Positions 43,455 through 54,662 of a stretch of DNA of 64,000 bases are shown in pieces. The first letter of the stretch is position 1. The number at the start of each line of letters is the position of its first letter. The stretch comes from Wallemia ichthyophaga EXF-994 (taxonomy: Eukaryota > Basidiomycota > Wallemiomycetes > Wallemiales > Wallemiaceae): contig NW_008806274.1 in NCBI RefSeq assembly GCF_000400465.1, positions 1 through 64,000 on the forward strand, given 5' to 3'. The position numbers and the translations under genes are program-made. The notes under the pieces are model-generated. The model was not told the origin of the DNA. It made no database searches and saw only the letters and a list, made by a program, of their open reading frames with translations.

Positions 43455-44852
43455 CTACAAAGCACCTTCCCTGATATATCTGATACAACTGCCGTGAATT
43501 CCGCCCACAACCCTCTTATCCTTATCCAGTGCCCTGCCGAGCACGCTCATTCCAACCCCAAACACCAAGCATACCAAGCATTCGATGGAACTGTTGTTCT
43601 TCCATCCAAGCCGACTCCATTCAAGGTCGGCGGTTAATCGAGCGCAGTACATGGCCAGCTGTCGGCGCCTCTTCGGTGGAAGAGTAAGAAGCAACAGTGT
43701 TGAGGGTATGCAGTGAAGGCACCACCTACTTTTCTTGAGCGCGTCATTCGGGAGTATCTTCTGCAAAAAGCAAGTGGTGGCCCACGAGGTGGTTATCGAT
43801 CCTCCTATCATTACAGCGCCATGAACTGTAGATTTCGCAATATTGCGCAGTGTGAGTATTGGACTGTATGCGTAAGCCTATTGCTAGCAAAAGTCGCATT
43901 TCATCACTTACTTCTTCAGCCCCGATTTCAGCCTAAACAGCGCACTTAGCACCGCTAAAACACCAGAAAATCGAGCTGCGCCTTTCAATTCTTTGAAAAG
44001 AGCAACAATATAATGTTTGAGACAGCTCGGTTCAGCTGGATGTAACGCTGCACAGATAGCTTGGGTGTGCTGTGAGTGTGCTGAATCAATTATAGGTTGC
44101 ACAGGCTGTCGAAGCAGGGGTACGCTATCGCTGAGCTTGGGGTATGCGTGCTCTGATGCTGAAGCGATGTAGTTAAGAACATCCCGAGGCGATGGCCAGC
44201 GGCTCTGTGGGCTGACCCATGCTGGTCGTCTTTGTATGTAATTTTCGGACCGCGCGAAGATGATCTTGGCGTAGGATGTCGGGAAAATATCTGGATGGTA
44301 GACGAAGCTGTTGAGAAGCCTCGACTGTGACAACAGCCAGATCGTATTCGAGCTGAAGATTGCGTCGTATATACCCCCTTTCGGCAGAAGATGGCTGTAG
44401 AGGTCATAGAATGCTTCTGCAACTGCTGATAACGTGTAAAGAGCCAGAGTGAATCTCAAGTGAGGCTGCTTTATAAGCAGAAGCGCCGGTGATGAAATCG
44501 CTGGTATCCAAGATTTGGAAATACCACGCAGCCTTCCGAGAAGTCTGTTTGCAAGTGTGTACAAAGCCAGAGCTCTTGGGAGGGAGCTGTCTACCGATTC
44601 GAATGCGTCTCGGCTACAAGTGTTTCAGTACCGGCCGAATCAATTAACCGGCAACTAACCGGAAGAGCAGTTTAACTAGGAATTTGAGAGTGCTGATTGT
44701 GGTGGAACCTGCAAGCAACACTCTCAAGCTAGCTCTAAAAGCTGGCTTGAACCTGCCGCAGCTTTCAGCAACGTCTCTTCATTATGATAAACCCACTCGC
44801 TCGGACTTTCAGCGACATCCACAGTTGGCGTTTGGAATGCACTACAGCCCAT
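43455..44852 (-). CDS. TMEM135-like integral membrane protein
   Basis: Exons 44852-44797, 44752-44660, 44613-43912 and 43863-43455 give 419 aa. FKPAFRASLRVLLAGSTTIS and later CAALHPAEPSCLKHYIVALF resemble the two halves of TMEM135-family proteins, including the C-x-x-x-HP...SC pattern. The C-terminal part (TVHGAVMIGGSITTSWATTC ...) adds further spans. The family is linked to peroxisomes/mitochondria in animals; the fungal role is unknown. Every join keeps frame with introns of 44-48 nt. Identification is by pattern only. Confidence 0.65.
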
Positions 44853-45087
44853 CTTACCGCTTATCTTCCTTAGCTCTGCATGCGTGAGTAGCAAGTCAAT
44901 CATTGCACTCTATCTTGATAATGAATGGTACTTCGGAAGAAGGGCGTGTTTATACATTTTGTACACAAAGTGAAAAAAAGAGCGTCAAAATAATCTTACA
45001 AGTCCAATTAGGGAGCTAATGTAGCGTAAAGAAGTATCTAAAAGAATTAGCGTAAAGAAGCAATATTTACACATACTACAGACACAT

Positions 45088-47010
45088 CTACGCATGCTCA
45101 ATGTGTTCAGCTCCTCCACCAGCCTTCTCCTCCCTGACTTGAGCCCTAACCTTCGTAGACTCAAACTCGTCGTTGAGAGATTGAGCAAAGCGACTGCGTT
45201 GTCTGACAGTTGGTCCTTTGAAGTAGAGGAGGAAAATTGGCGCTATCAAGCAAGTGGCAATACACGCGAGCTGAGAGGAGTTAGTGGAGAGTGTGTGATT
45301 ACAATATACCTACGATTGTCGAGGGATACTCCAACGTATATGTATCGAAGTGATTGTAAAACGGCGTACTGAACATAGCACTGATACCTGCGAGGAAATC
45401 TCTTGCGAATCCGTTACCACCAGTTGCAGAACTAGCGTAAGGTCCATAAGCTGCAACCATGTAGTCGAATGTAGCCATATAGATGCAATAATTTGCGATA
45501 CCGATCATGGCAGCGAATATCATAGGCGCAATCCAGTGGACGTTGTATTCCGGTCCGAGAGATGTCCACGCAAAGCCAAACAATCCGATAGCTTCAAGGG
45601 GAGCCGTCCAAAGCAACCAATAGAGACGACGTTCCGGAGGAACAGAGAAGCGGTCAATTTTTCTCTGCGCCATATCTTTACGAATGAAGGGAATAAACGA
45701 TGCCCATCCAATAAAGTAACCGATCCAGACAGGCACAAAGCCTAAGCCGGTCGCCCATGCCGCAAAACCCCATTGTCCAAAAACTGGACCATAACTCTCC
45801 AAGAAGATGAAAATAAGCATATCCGAGAAACCCGAGAGCATCGAACAGAACAAGACAATAGGCTCGCGAACAAACAGCTCAAACGGTCTGTAAAAGGTGA
45901 CTGTGGAGGTGTTATTTCGGCTCGCTTTCTTGCTGCTTAAGGTATTGTCTTACCGATAATTTCTTTGACACTAATTCTTGACTCCTTGACTTCGTTCGGA
46001 CCCCAAATGTTAGGCTCTGGCTTTCCGTCTTTTACGGCTTGTTTGCGTCTTCTCTTAGCTTCTCTGTCTAGCAAAATCGTCGATCCTTGAGCGGTGTTAG
46101 AGGAGGCTAAAAAGGTCAAGAGTGCACGGACTTGTCTCGGGAACAATTAGGAAATGGAGAGCCATTGTGAAACCTCCAAAGATCAGTTGAACCCAGAAGC
46201 TGGTAATTTTAAGTTAGCTATACCCCTTCGCAGCTTCAACCTGCTCACATCCAACGCCAAGGCGCGAAACTTTCCATAAAACCACCAACAATAGGACCAA
46301 CAGTGGTACCTGAAACAGATGACCATACCTAACTCACGTGTAAGCGGACATCCGATGCACCACATCCCAACCCACAATATAAGCAACGCCGTATTGCTGC
46401 GTGTCAGCGTCCCAGAGATCAGCGACCAATCCGAGCGTGACACTTCCACCGGCAGACGACAAACCTGCCAGGAATCTACCGACCATCATAGTGGCGTAGT
46501 TGGGTGAAAGGGCCTGCATAAGCGACCATATGTTGACAAAAAAGAGTGAAAGTTGTAGGATAGGCCAACGACCATATTCTTCGGACCATGGAGCCCAGAG
46601 CTCGCATCCGAATGCGTAGAGAACCTGTCTCGGTCAGTTTTTCACGCCGACTCGAGAAGATTTGAACTGACAAGGAAACCCATTTGTCCGACTCTTGCGG
46701 CTTGCTCGGAGACACCCCACTCCTCGCTAATTGCTCCGACAGCGTTGGGGTATACGGAGGTATTAAAGTTCATCGATATTTGGAGAATGGCGATAACAGT
46801 GAGGATTATGTACTTCTTCTTTTCACTGAATGCAAAACCAAGCACTTCCGGCGCCATTTCCTCGGTCAAGACGATTCTGCCTTTGTCATCTTTCTTTTCA
46901 AAGTAAGCCTCTTTAGGGCGAGACGATTCCGATGCGGAGGAGTTGGCATCGGTCTTTTCGTTGAAATTTTCGTTGTTGTTTTTACTGAGATCGTCAAACC
47001 TTTTTCCCAT
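45088..47010 (-). CDS. MFS transporter, DHA1 drug/polyamine type (copy 2)
   Basis: Exons 47010-46672, 46624-46376, 46328-46249, 46199-46132, 46085-45954, 45900-45314 and 45270-45088 (introns 43-53 nt) give 545 aa. It is clearly a paralogue of the pump at 19928-21818: same N-tail pattern (KRFDDL ... YFEKKDDKGRIVLTEEMAPE), GQMGFLVLYAFGCELWAPWS, ETRSTILLDREAKRRRK, VPPERRLYWLLWTAPLEAIG and YGPYASSATGGNGFARDFLAG. Some intron positions are shared (after WRW), others differ. Upstream ATG-less frame extends to a GTG, so 47010 is the start. Confidence 0.87.
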
Positions 47011-47735
47011 TGTTGGAAATTTGGTGGCAAGAGGCGGCGAACGGGTTGATCCACCAAAAGAGCGTGACTTATGACGGATTTGGCTCACATGAAGGTGTAA
47101 CTGAGTCGACTAAATTATTTTGGTTTGGAATTAAGATGAGGGGATTCAAATATTGTGCATCCGCTGAGCAAATATCACCTTTAAAGCATTATTTTGGCAC
47201 GCATTACATCATTAGTAGTGTAGATCTATCTGACCTAGGCACACGGCCAAAGACTCGGTAAGAAGATTGTGATAGTCTGAAATACTTTCTATAGTTTGTA
47301 CCATATTTGAATTGCATGCATGCAGGCGATCATTACACGCTCTCTTTATTGCGTTCCCGAACTCTGTGGAGTTGGCGCCTTATCGATTATCGATAATAAC
47401 TGATTCTGATTGCCCGGCCAAAGAAGGCCAAATTGTTTAGGCGAGGCAATTGCCATATAGAGGGAGTGGAGCTCACCACACGTGATACCCTCGCGGCCGC
47501 TATTGACATTAATTGGTTTGAGATATTTTTGATGTCTGAAGGAGCAGTCGGGATTTGAAAACTTGTAAATTCTTATGTATTTTGAAATACTATATACTAC
47601 CTATCAGCTCTCTGATCCTCTAGTTCACATGCACATTTGACACCGTACCGCCCTTCTTAGCATCACGGGAAGCGTCAGATAACACCAAAAGTTGATCAAA
47701 TGTCTACATTATCCCGCTACGGTATGCTATTAGTC
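47011..47735. other. Intergenic between MFS copy 2 and Hsp20 copy C
   Basis: No gene recognised. ATCGATTATCGATAAT near 47383 holds overlapping ATCGAT palindromes. Both flanking genes are transcribed away from this region. Confidence 0.4.
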
Positions 47736-47739
47736 ACTC

Positions 47740-47812
47740 CCTGGAACTTTCTGGAGTAATATAGAAGGCGAAGTTGCTAGAAGAATCGAGGGGATGCGCA
47801 CGGGTATATAAG
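47740..47812 (+). promoter_or_regulatory. Heat-shock promoter of Hsp20 copy C
   Basis: CTGGAACTTTCTGGAG (47750-47766) and AGAAGGCGAAGTTGCTAGAA give arrays of GAA/TTC units for Hsf1. AGGGG at 47789 is a stress-response element and GTATATAA at 47804-47811 is a TATA box 55 bp before the ATG. The TATA-proximal part is shared with copies A and B; the distal elements differ. Confidence 0.7.
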
Positions 47813-47866
47813 CTGGGGCGCTCTCTTAACTGCTTTTCAACAACATCTACTATTCTCAGCAGCAAA

Positions 47867-48377
47867 ATGACAATCTTCTACAACCAACCAAGCGACTTGA
47901 ACGAATTGAGCAGAATCAACGAATTCAACTTTCCTATAGAATTCTTCTTAAAGGATAATGCACCAGTCAAGCACAACGCTACTCCTTCTACATCTAAAGC
48001 TAGGTGAGTAATCGTTGATGGCGATGATTTCATTTGCTGACGTAGCTGCCAGACTCGATCTGATTCAACATGACAACTCGTACGAAGCGAGAGTAGATCT
48101 GGCTGGTTACAAGAAGGAGCAGCTAGAAATCTCTATCCACGACCACAAAATAAGTGTCAAGGCTAGCAAGCCAGCTGAAGAAGAATCAAAGAAGTCGGAC
48201 GAGCAAAGATACTTAATCAGCGAACTCAACTCAGCTCCTTCAATCAGCAGAACGTGGAGACTCCCAGAGCACATAACAGAGGACAATATTCACGCCGCCT
48301 ACGATAACGGTTTGCTCACCCTCAGATACTCAAGACACGCGCCCGAATCTGAACCAAAGAAAGTGCTAATTCGCTAG
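47867..48377 (+). CDS. Small heat-shock protein (Hsp20), copy C
   Basis: Exons 47867-48003 and 48053-48377, 153 aa, opposite orientation to copies A and B. The alpha-crystallin domain is identical in layout; it ends ESEPKKVLIR. The coding sequence differs from A and B at only a few codons (for example EARVDLAG, LPEHITEDN). The intron is again 49 nt and contains an ATG in frame with exon 2. Confidence 0.92.
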
Positions 48378-49521
48378 AATAATATGATAAATTAATTGTT
48401 TGCGCAAATTCATGAATATCTTTACGATCTCAAATTCACTAACTCCCTGGTGTGCTTGAATTACTCAAACGCAGCATTACATTTTAACCTGTAGAGTCTT
48501 AAAGCTAATAACTAATTTTACAAAAAAAGTCCACCCCAATTATTGACACAAGTTGAGAAACCAAACAAACAAATTTTAGCATTATTTAGCAGTGCTGTTG
48601 TTTGTTTAGTATAATATTATACCTGCATGATTAAGCTGGCCTGCAGTACACTTGATGTTGCATAACTTTCTCACCTCAACTCCGCAAAATACCGAACATG
48701 CCTCGGTGTCCCGGAAGGCAGGCTTTGACATATTCTCGTAAAATTAAGCAATCGAAATTCACTTGGTATACAACCAAAATCTCAACATTTCAACGCGTCC
48801 TGCATCCTGGCGAATTTCACGTGCTCTGTATAAATACCAAGTCGTGACGTAGCGCAGCTATCAGAAAGATCTACTGTATTGAGATCCGGTTGACAGAGAA
48901 ACCCTTGCCGAAGAAACACAATGACTAAGCCCATCAATATACCGCGCTGGAGTTCCGACGGACAGAGATGGAGATGCGCGAATTCTGCATGCATCAGGTG
49001 GATTGAAGCCATGTTTCCAAGCTGCCCATACTGCAGCTATCCCCGTCCATCGAGCTAGTGAAAAATAGAGCGGAATTATCAAGGCGAATTAGCCCAACCA
49101 CTGTCTCTTTGTGTGCATATATAACAAAGAACACAAACAAACCAATAGCATCAAAATGAACAAAATGTCTGTAGATATCACAATCCAGTGAATAAGAACA
49201 TCCACTCATGTATGTAACATTATCAGAATGCAACAACGCACAGGACTTGAAAGCTGCCAGAGCATATTACAGAAAACCATATACATACTGGGTACGACTA
49301 CAAACTCTTATCGCGTCATACACCGCAATGTAATTCTGAGTCAGTGCACGTCTGTAAGGCACCAGTACATTTACAGCTGCAGTAATATTCACGCTTACAC
49401 GTTGTCACATCGTCACATCATCACAGCATCGCAGCCTGCACTGTGACGAATAAGATTGGATTTCGGCGGACAGAGGGGTGGATAGGAGTAATCGGCCCAT
49501 GCTAGTGTTGGCCGAACCACC
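48378..49521. other. Intergenic region downstream of Hsp20 copy C
   Basis: About 1.1 kb with short open frames of 72-80 codons on both strands (for example 48994-49236 minus, 49228-49446 plus) that show no recognisable domain or splice-supported structure. No repeat or RNA gene recognised. Confidence 0.4.
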
Positions 49522-49801
49522 ATGTGTGCAATTGCAGCCAAGGTGAGCGAGTCGAATTGTTCATTCCCAGCTCGTCCAGCTAATCCTTCTAGTCACTACA
49601 AAACACCTCCACGACAAACCCTAAAGGAAAAACGATTGAGGAAACCACTTGGGTTTGTCGTTATTGCCGAGGCCGTACTCCGCTAGAAGAGTTCTATTGC
49701 AGAAAGTGAGCGTACACCACCTTTCACTCACAACATAACTCACAAACTCACAAACTCACAGCGAGAGATGCTACAACAGTTGGAACTACTGTATGGTTTA
49801 A
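49522..49801 (+). CDS. 57-aa zinc-ribbon-like mini-protein, spliced
   Basis: Exons 49522-49542, 49593-49705 and 49762-49801 (introns 50 and 56 nt) join to ATG...TAA. The product carries WVCRYCRGRTPLEEFYCRN and ERCYNSWNYC, giving C-x2-C and C-x4-C pairs suited to one zinc. No named family is recalled. Splice ends are canonical (GTGAGC...CTAG, GTGAGC...ACAG) and phases match. The last exon boundary is the weakest point: the intron contains tandem CACAAACTCA repeats before the acceptor. Confidence 0.6.
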
Positions 49802-49936
49802 AGATATCACATACACAATACCAAACATGTCTATGATATCAAGTTTTCATTTATGAATTAAGTGCTATATTAGGTGGATGTTAGAGTATCATGCTGTCAC
49901 ATTGCTATGCTACAATGTATGTTTCCATGCCTTTAT

Positions 49937-51625
49937 TCAGAATATTGTAGAAAGTGCGTCTTCCGGTTTGGCGAGGGCTGTTGCCAGTTGCTCCGTCGTC
50001 TTTTGACGGGGTGCGAATGTGAATCCTAAAATGAGTTTTAGTAATGCACCATCTCATAATCCCTTCTACTCACCCGCAAAGAGGCCCCTTTCGACTTTGT
50101 TGTTCTTGTCTTGCATTGCTTCGATTTTGAGTTGCTTTTCTTTGACTTCGGCGTATTTCACTAGTCGCTGTGGTTAGAAGAGCATATAAGAATGGGTCTA
50201 ACCCACCCATATCTTCAGGATCGTCAAAGGCATCAAAGTACCCAGCATCCTCCTCAGAGTCTAGTGCAGGTATGAATGGCGCTGGTGTCTCGCGCAGATT
50301 GTCCCATGGAACGTCGCTAAGGAAGGGGTGGCTTTTTAAACCTTCGAGTGTAGCTATACGCGTTTCCAATGGCGCGATGAGACTGGTTATTGCGTCCCAA
50401 GCCGTATCTGACAGGTTGAAAATCAAGTCTTCTGGTTTGTCGTAGACAGGTCTTCTTAGCACCTACGAGTATGTCAGCAACAGTCAATCAGCACCAATAA
50501 CTTACCCTCTGCCAGTTGCGCAAATTGGTCCAGGTCTCATCAGATGTTGCTCCCGAGAATGGAGGGAAACCAGCTAAGAACTCAAACAAAATACAGCCTA
50601 ATGACCAGTAGTCGACGGCAAAGGAGTATGGCTTGCCTCTAATAACCTCTGCAGCTAAATAATCGGGACTACCGACTATACTATCTGCCCATCTAGCCTG
50701 GTTGAGCTTCATAGATTTGAATATGGATCTGCGCTCTATTGTGGATCTGTAAATAATGTCGTTCTCCTTCACTTCATCGAGTTTGTGCTTGAGGGAGTCT
50801 AATCTCGCAGGGTTAAGCGCACCTGTGGCCAAACCAAAGTCGGTGAGTTTGACATGACCAGAGCTATCAACCAAGAAGTTCTCCGGTTTGAGATCGCGGT
50901 GAATGTATCCAAGTTTGTGTAGTGTATCTATACCCATGAACATTTCAGAAATGTAAAACTTGGCGTGTTCTTCTTTCAACACGCCCGAGTTGTTCAGGAG
51001 AGTGCGGAAGTCACCACCAGGAACGAACTCCATGGCAAGGAAGACGCTATCGATGTCTTGAAATGCGTACAACAGCCTGACCAACCAAGGTGATTTGGCT
51101 GTAGTGAGAATGTCACGTTCTATCAAGATATGCTTAACTTCGTCCATCTTCTGTAGCGTTTTCTTGCGCATTTGCTTGAGCGCGCAGATTTCGCCTGTGT
51201 CTGCTTTACGTGCGAGGTAAACTTCACCATAGCCGCCTTGACCAACCTGGCAAATGATGTGGAAGTGGTTAAACTTAACTTTAGTGCGTCGCTTGCGGCT
51301 GCGAAGGGATTTAGAAGGGCTATGTCTAAATGCATAATCACCCACAGCAAGGCTCTCTCTCTACCGCAATAAGACTTCCAATCCTTCTGAGCAACGCGGG
51401 TATCTTGAGTATCTTGTAAATCAGAAACCTTCTGATCTAGCCTCTGCTTGCGATTGTGTATATATCCCAATAAATCAAAGTAATAATCATAAAAGTCTAT
51501 TCAGCTGTATGAGACAACCTTAATCGGGGTTCCTAAGTTGACTCACACAACTGCGCGACTGTTGCCTTACGCTGCACTTCTGGTTTCGACAGTATTTCCC
51601 TTTCGCGTGGTGGTAATGTTGACAT
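49937..51625 (-). CDS. DBF2/SID2: NDR-family protein kinase of the mitotic exit/septation network
   Basis: Exons 51625-51547, 51496-51346, 51298-50506, 50462-50207, 50160-50074 and 50025-49937 give 484 aa. An N-terminal Mob-binding region (YFYDYYFDLLGYIHNRKQRL) leads to the kinase domain: VGQGGYGEVYLA (P-loop), ALKQM (Lys), YIHRDLKPENFL, LTDFGLA. A long insertion before GSPDYLAAEV marks NDR kinases. The AGC C-tail has PFIPALDSEEDAGYF with the hydrophobic-motif region after it. Dbf2/Sid2 with Mob1 triggers cytokinesis and Cdc14 release. It shares a 48-bp divergent promoter with SPC25. Confidence 0.94.
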
Positions 51626-51644
51626 TTTGAGATTAAGAGCAATT

Positions 51645-51659
51645 ACGCGCAGAACGCGT
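51645..51659. promoter_or_regulatory. MluI cell-cycle box in the DBF2-SPC25 divergent promoter
   Basis: ACGCGT at 51654-51659 and a near match ACGCGC at 51645-51650 lie in the 48 bp (51626-51673) between the two start codons. ACGCGT is the binding site of the G1/S factor MBF. In such a short promoter one site could serve both genes. Confidence 0.55.
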
Positions 51660-51673
51660 CTTCGAGCAATTCG

Positions 51674-52578
51674 ATGACGACGCCGCAAAAGAAATTACTG
51701 AGCAGGACACTATCAAAGTGCGTGAATGCTTATTATTATAATTCTCAATCTTATACGCCTTAGTGAGCCTTCTTCCACGGACGAGCAACAACAAAACCTT
51801 CTTAAACTCGATAAGGCAAGGGATCGTATGGCTACACTGCAGCTTGCCCTTGATTCACATTCTAGCGACGTTAGAGAGCGCGTCATGAAGCGCAAGGCTG
51901 ATCACGCAAAGGCATTGAATGAGGAGAAGGAGAATCAGTCTCGGATAAAAGAGGAAATCGAGAATCTGAAGAAGAAGGAGTTTGATGTCGTGAGAGATAT
52001 TGAAAGAGAGAGACAGGAGGTGCAGGAAATGAAGGATCAAATCAGCAATTACATGCGTGAAATGAGATCACATTCTACTAATAGAGACGGCTTGATTGCT
52101 GAAATAGAAGAGTACAGGGAAAGAATAAACAAACACAAAGACATGATTGAGAGCGAGAAGAAGACTCTTGATGGTCAGGCTGCGAAGAATGCTCCTGAAT
52201 TAGCCTTCTTTGAGCAGAAATTGGGTTTAAAGTTGAGAAGTAATAAACGTAAGTGGATGTTTAAATACATAGCCACCCTAACACCTCCAATTAACACAGT
52301 CGACTGCATTTTCCTTGCTTTCTCTCAAATCGATGACCGCCAACCAGACAGACAATTTTCAATCGAATTGGATTTGAGCGAGCCGGAGTATAAAGGTTAG
52401 TGTATTACGCATTAATGCACCCCACTCACCCACTCACCCAGTCGTATCCTGCAATCCACGACCAGACGAGCTCGATTTGCTCCTCCATGAGCTCAACAGT
52501 TCCCGTGGCTTCTACACCTTCATAAAGCGTATCAGAGGGGCTTTTAGAGGTGTAGTAGTAAAAGAGAAGCACGCTTAA
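51674..52578 (+). CDS. SPC25: Kinetochore protein Spc25 (Ndc80 complex)
   Basis: Exons 51674-51717, 51764-52248, 52300-52395 and 52442-52578 (introns 46, 51, 46 nt) give 253 aa. A long coiled coil (about residues 25-160, K/E/R-rich heptads such as EEIENLKKKEFDVVRDIERE) is followed by the globular domain (FFEQKLGLKL ... LDCIFLAFSQIDDRQPDRQF ... VVSCNPRPDEL). It pairs with Spc24 at the kinetochore-proximal end of the Ndc80 complex. The length fits the family. Confidence 0.88.
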
Positions 52579-52635
52579 GCTCATACTGCGTTTTGTACTT
52601 ATATTCCACCCGATCCTGCTTGTTGTACCTTACCC

Positions 52636-54239
52636 ATGACCTCCACTACCGGCCAAGGCCTGCTTGGCGTCGCTGTCGCCGTCGCAGCTACATACGTCAT
52701 AATTCAGAACTACCAAGACGTTGAGGATGCTTACCTTATTAATTACGCCACTTCCCACCGACGATTCACTCCGACTAGCCACAGCTTCAGCTATCCGCTC
52801 ACGCTAGCCCTTTTCAAGCTTGATAATAGAAGTGAGAGGAGTAGGCTGTTTAGAGAGTCTAGGAGAATGTGGTCGCTGTTGAGAGTTGATCCCCGCGGCT
52901 ATCTCACCACTAGCTACAACGATTTGTCTATAATCGCTAATCTGAGGCGGACACTAGATGACAGAGGGTATAGCGAGAATACCGCTCACTCTGCTTATCT
53001 AATGACAATGCCTACCACTCTCGGAATGTCCAATATCAATCCACTATCGATATACTTCTGCTATGACGACAAGCGGAGGCACACTCTGACGATATTCGAG
53101 GTGGGCTAGGCTATTAGTGTATCCGGTATGTATTTAACATCCACTCCTAGGTACACAACACATATGGCGAAAGGAGTATGTATATCATACCGAACGACGA
53201 CTCTACGCGCATATCCTCCAGCGAATATACCCATCAGAGCTTTCAGCCACGCTCCTTCTTTGTTTCCCCGATGAATGACAGACAGGGCTTTTACAATTTA
53301 CAGGCGTCTGTCCCGTTCAATTCTCAAAATCAACTGAGACCACCTAAAATCAGAGTCACTTATTACGACCAGGACGAGAAGCTCAAGTTTACTGCCAATT
53401 TGGTGCCTTCTGGTGAGGCAAATGCGCGAAAAATAAGCCTCAAATCGGTCGTTATACACCTTTCCACCCGCCCATTCACTAACCTTCTCACATTCGCTCG
53501 CATACTCTACCAAGCACTTTACCTCCATTATTTTAAAAACCTAGCATTCTATCCCAAACCTAATATAGGCGTGACGCTAAACACCAAAGCCAATCCAACA
53601 CAGTCGCTGGACGAGTCAGGCTCGTTGGGTTTCGATGCAGAGCCGTATTTGTGTTTTCATGCGAGAAAAGCGATTGAGAAGACGTTACACAGCGCTGTAC
53701 GACGTCATTCACGTGTCAAAGTGATCATCACCTACACAGATCCACTGATATCTCCTACCGAAATTGGAGAGGGGGCAGATGACACACTCACCTTGAACAT
53801 TCGCTCTTACGAATTTTTCACACAAATGCTCATCTCGCCTAACGTCGACTACATCATCAATGTGCTTGGTAGCAGATGTGAAGATATGGTGCGGATATCA
53901 GACGATGATTTGTTCAGGCGTCTGTTATCATTAGATGAAAATTCCTCGTTATCAAATAACTCCACCTCCAGCCATGCCTTCACTGTGGCCAACTGGCTAG
54001 CAGGTCTTCGACGAGCTCATGCTAAGTGGATTCTTCATCAGTCTCCAGATGCTACAATTGATTTTGACGTGAGTGGAACGCAAGCCTTCGAAAAGCCTCT
54101 GGGGGATAGCTGGATGGTGCTTATAATGGCTATCGCGATCTCGGTCCAGCTCCGACTTTTTGCATTTTTATTCACGCTGTTGGGTGTCAGATTTAAGCCC
54201 CGTCAGACGCCTTGGAAACCCCTGGATAGATTACAGTAA
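52636..54239 (+). CDS. DUF1365-family membrane-associated protein, copy 1
   Basis: Exons 52636-53100 and 53151-54239 (50-nt intron) give 517 aa. A hydrophobic N-terminal segment (GLLGVAVAVAATYVIIQ) precedes the DUF1365 domain (ATSHRRFTPTSHSFSYPLTLALFKLDN, LMTMPTTLGMSNINPLSIYFCYD, RSFFVSPMNDRQGFY). A C-terminal span (WMVLIMAIAISVQLRLFAFL) is followed by RQTPWKPLDRLQ. In bacteria DUF1365 genes often sit with cyclopropane-fatty-acid synthases; the fungal function is unknown. It starts 57 bp after the SPC25 stop. Confidence 0.85.
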
Positions 54240-54662
54240 AGTGACTCTAGGAGCTTCAAATATTATCCACATGCACATCACCTCCATCACCTCGGGCATT
54301 GTACCACAAATCTGAATCACTGATTATGTGTGCTTTAACTCCAATGGAAAGTTCACAACAAGATTAATGACAAGATAAGAAGTGCTCATTCGTAAGAAAA
54401 ATAAAATTTTGGAAATCCCGACCATTCGGTACCTCGATGCAAGACAGTCACCAGGAGATAAATTATTGGTGATATCAAGTCACTGGTGGGTTTTCGTAAG
54501 GAATGTGCGAGGCTAGAAGAGAGCAAAAGGGGTTTTAGAGGCATGTAGCGCAGCTGTTCATGAACGGAGTAAAGCTCCTTTTAGGACGTGCTTAAGTCGC
54601 GCATAGAACAGTACCCACTCCACACTTTAGAATATGAATTTTGAACAAACAAGTCTTGGACT
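54240..54662. other. Intergenic between DUF1365 copy 1 and its pseudogene relative
   Basis: 423 bp, no coding signal recognised. Confidence 0.4.

Noticed and set aside
43455-43811. 118-codon minus frame as an independent gene
   Set aside because: It joins in phase through a 48-nt intron to the TMEM135-like gene and is its last exon.
48782-49446. Several 72-80 codon frames downstream of Hsp20 copy C
   Set aside because: Overlapping on both strands without domains or splice-consistent structure.
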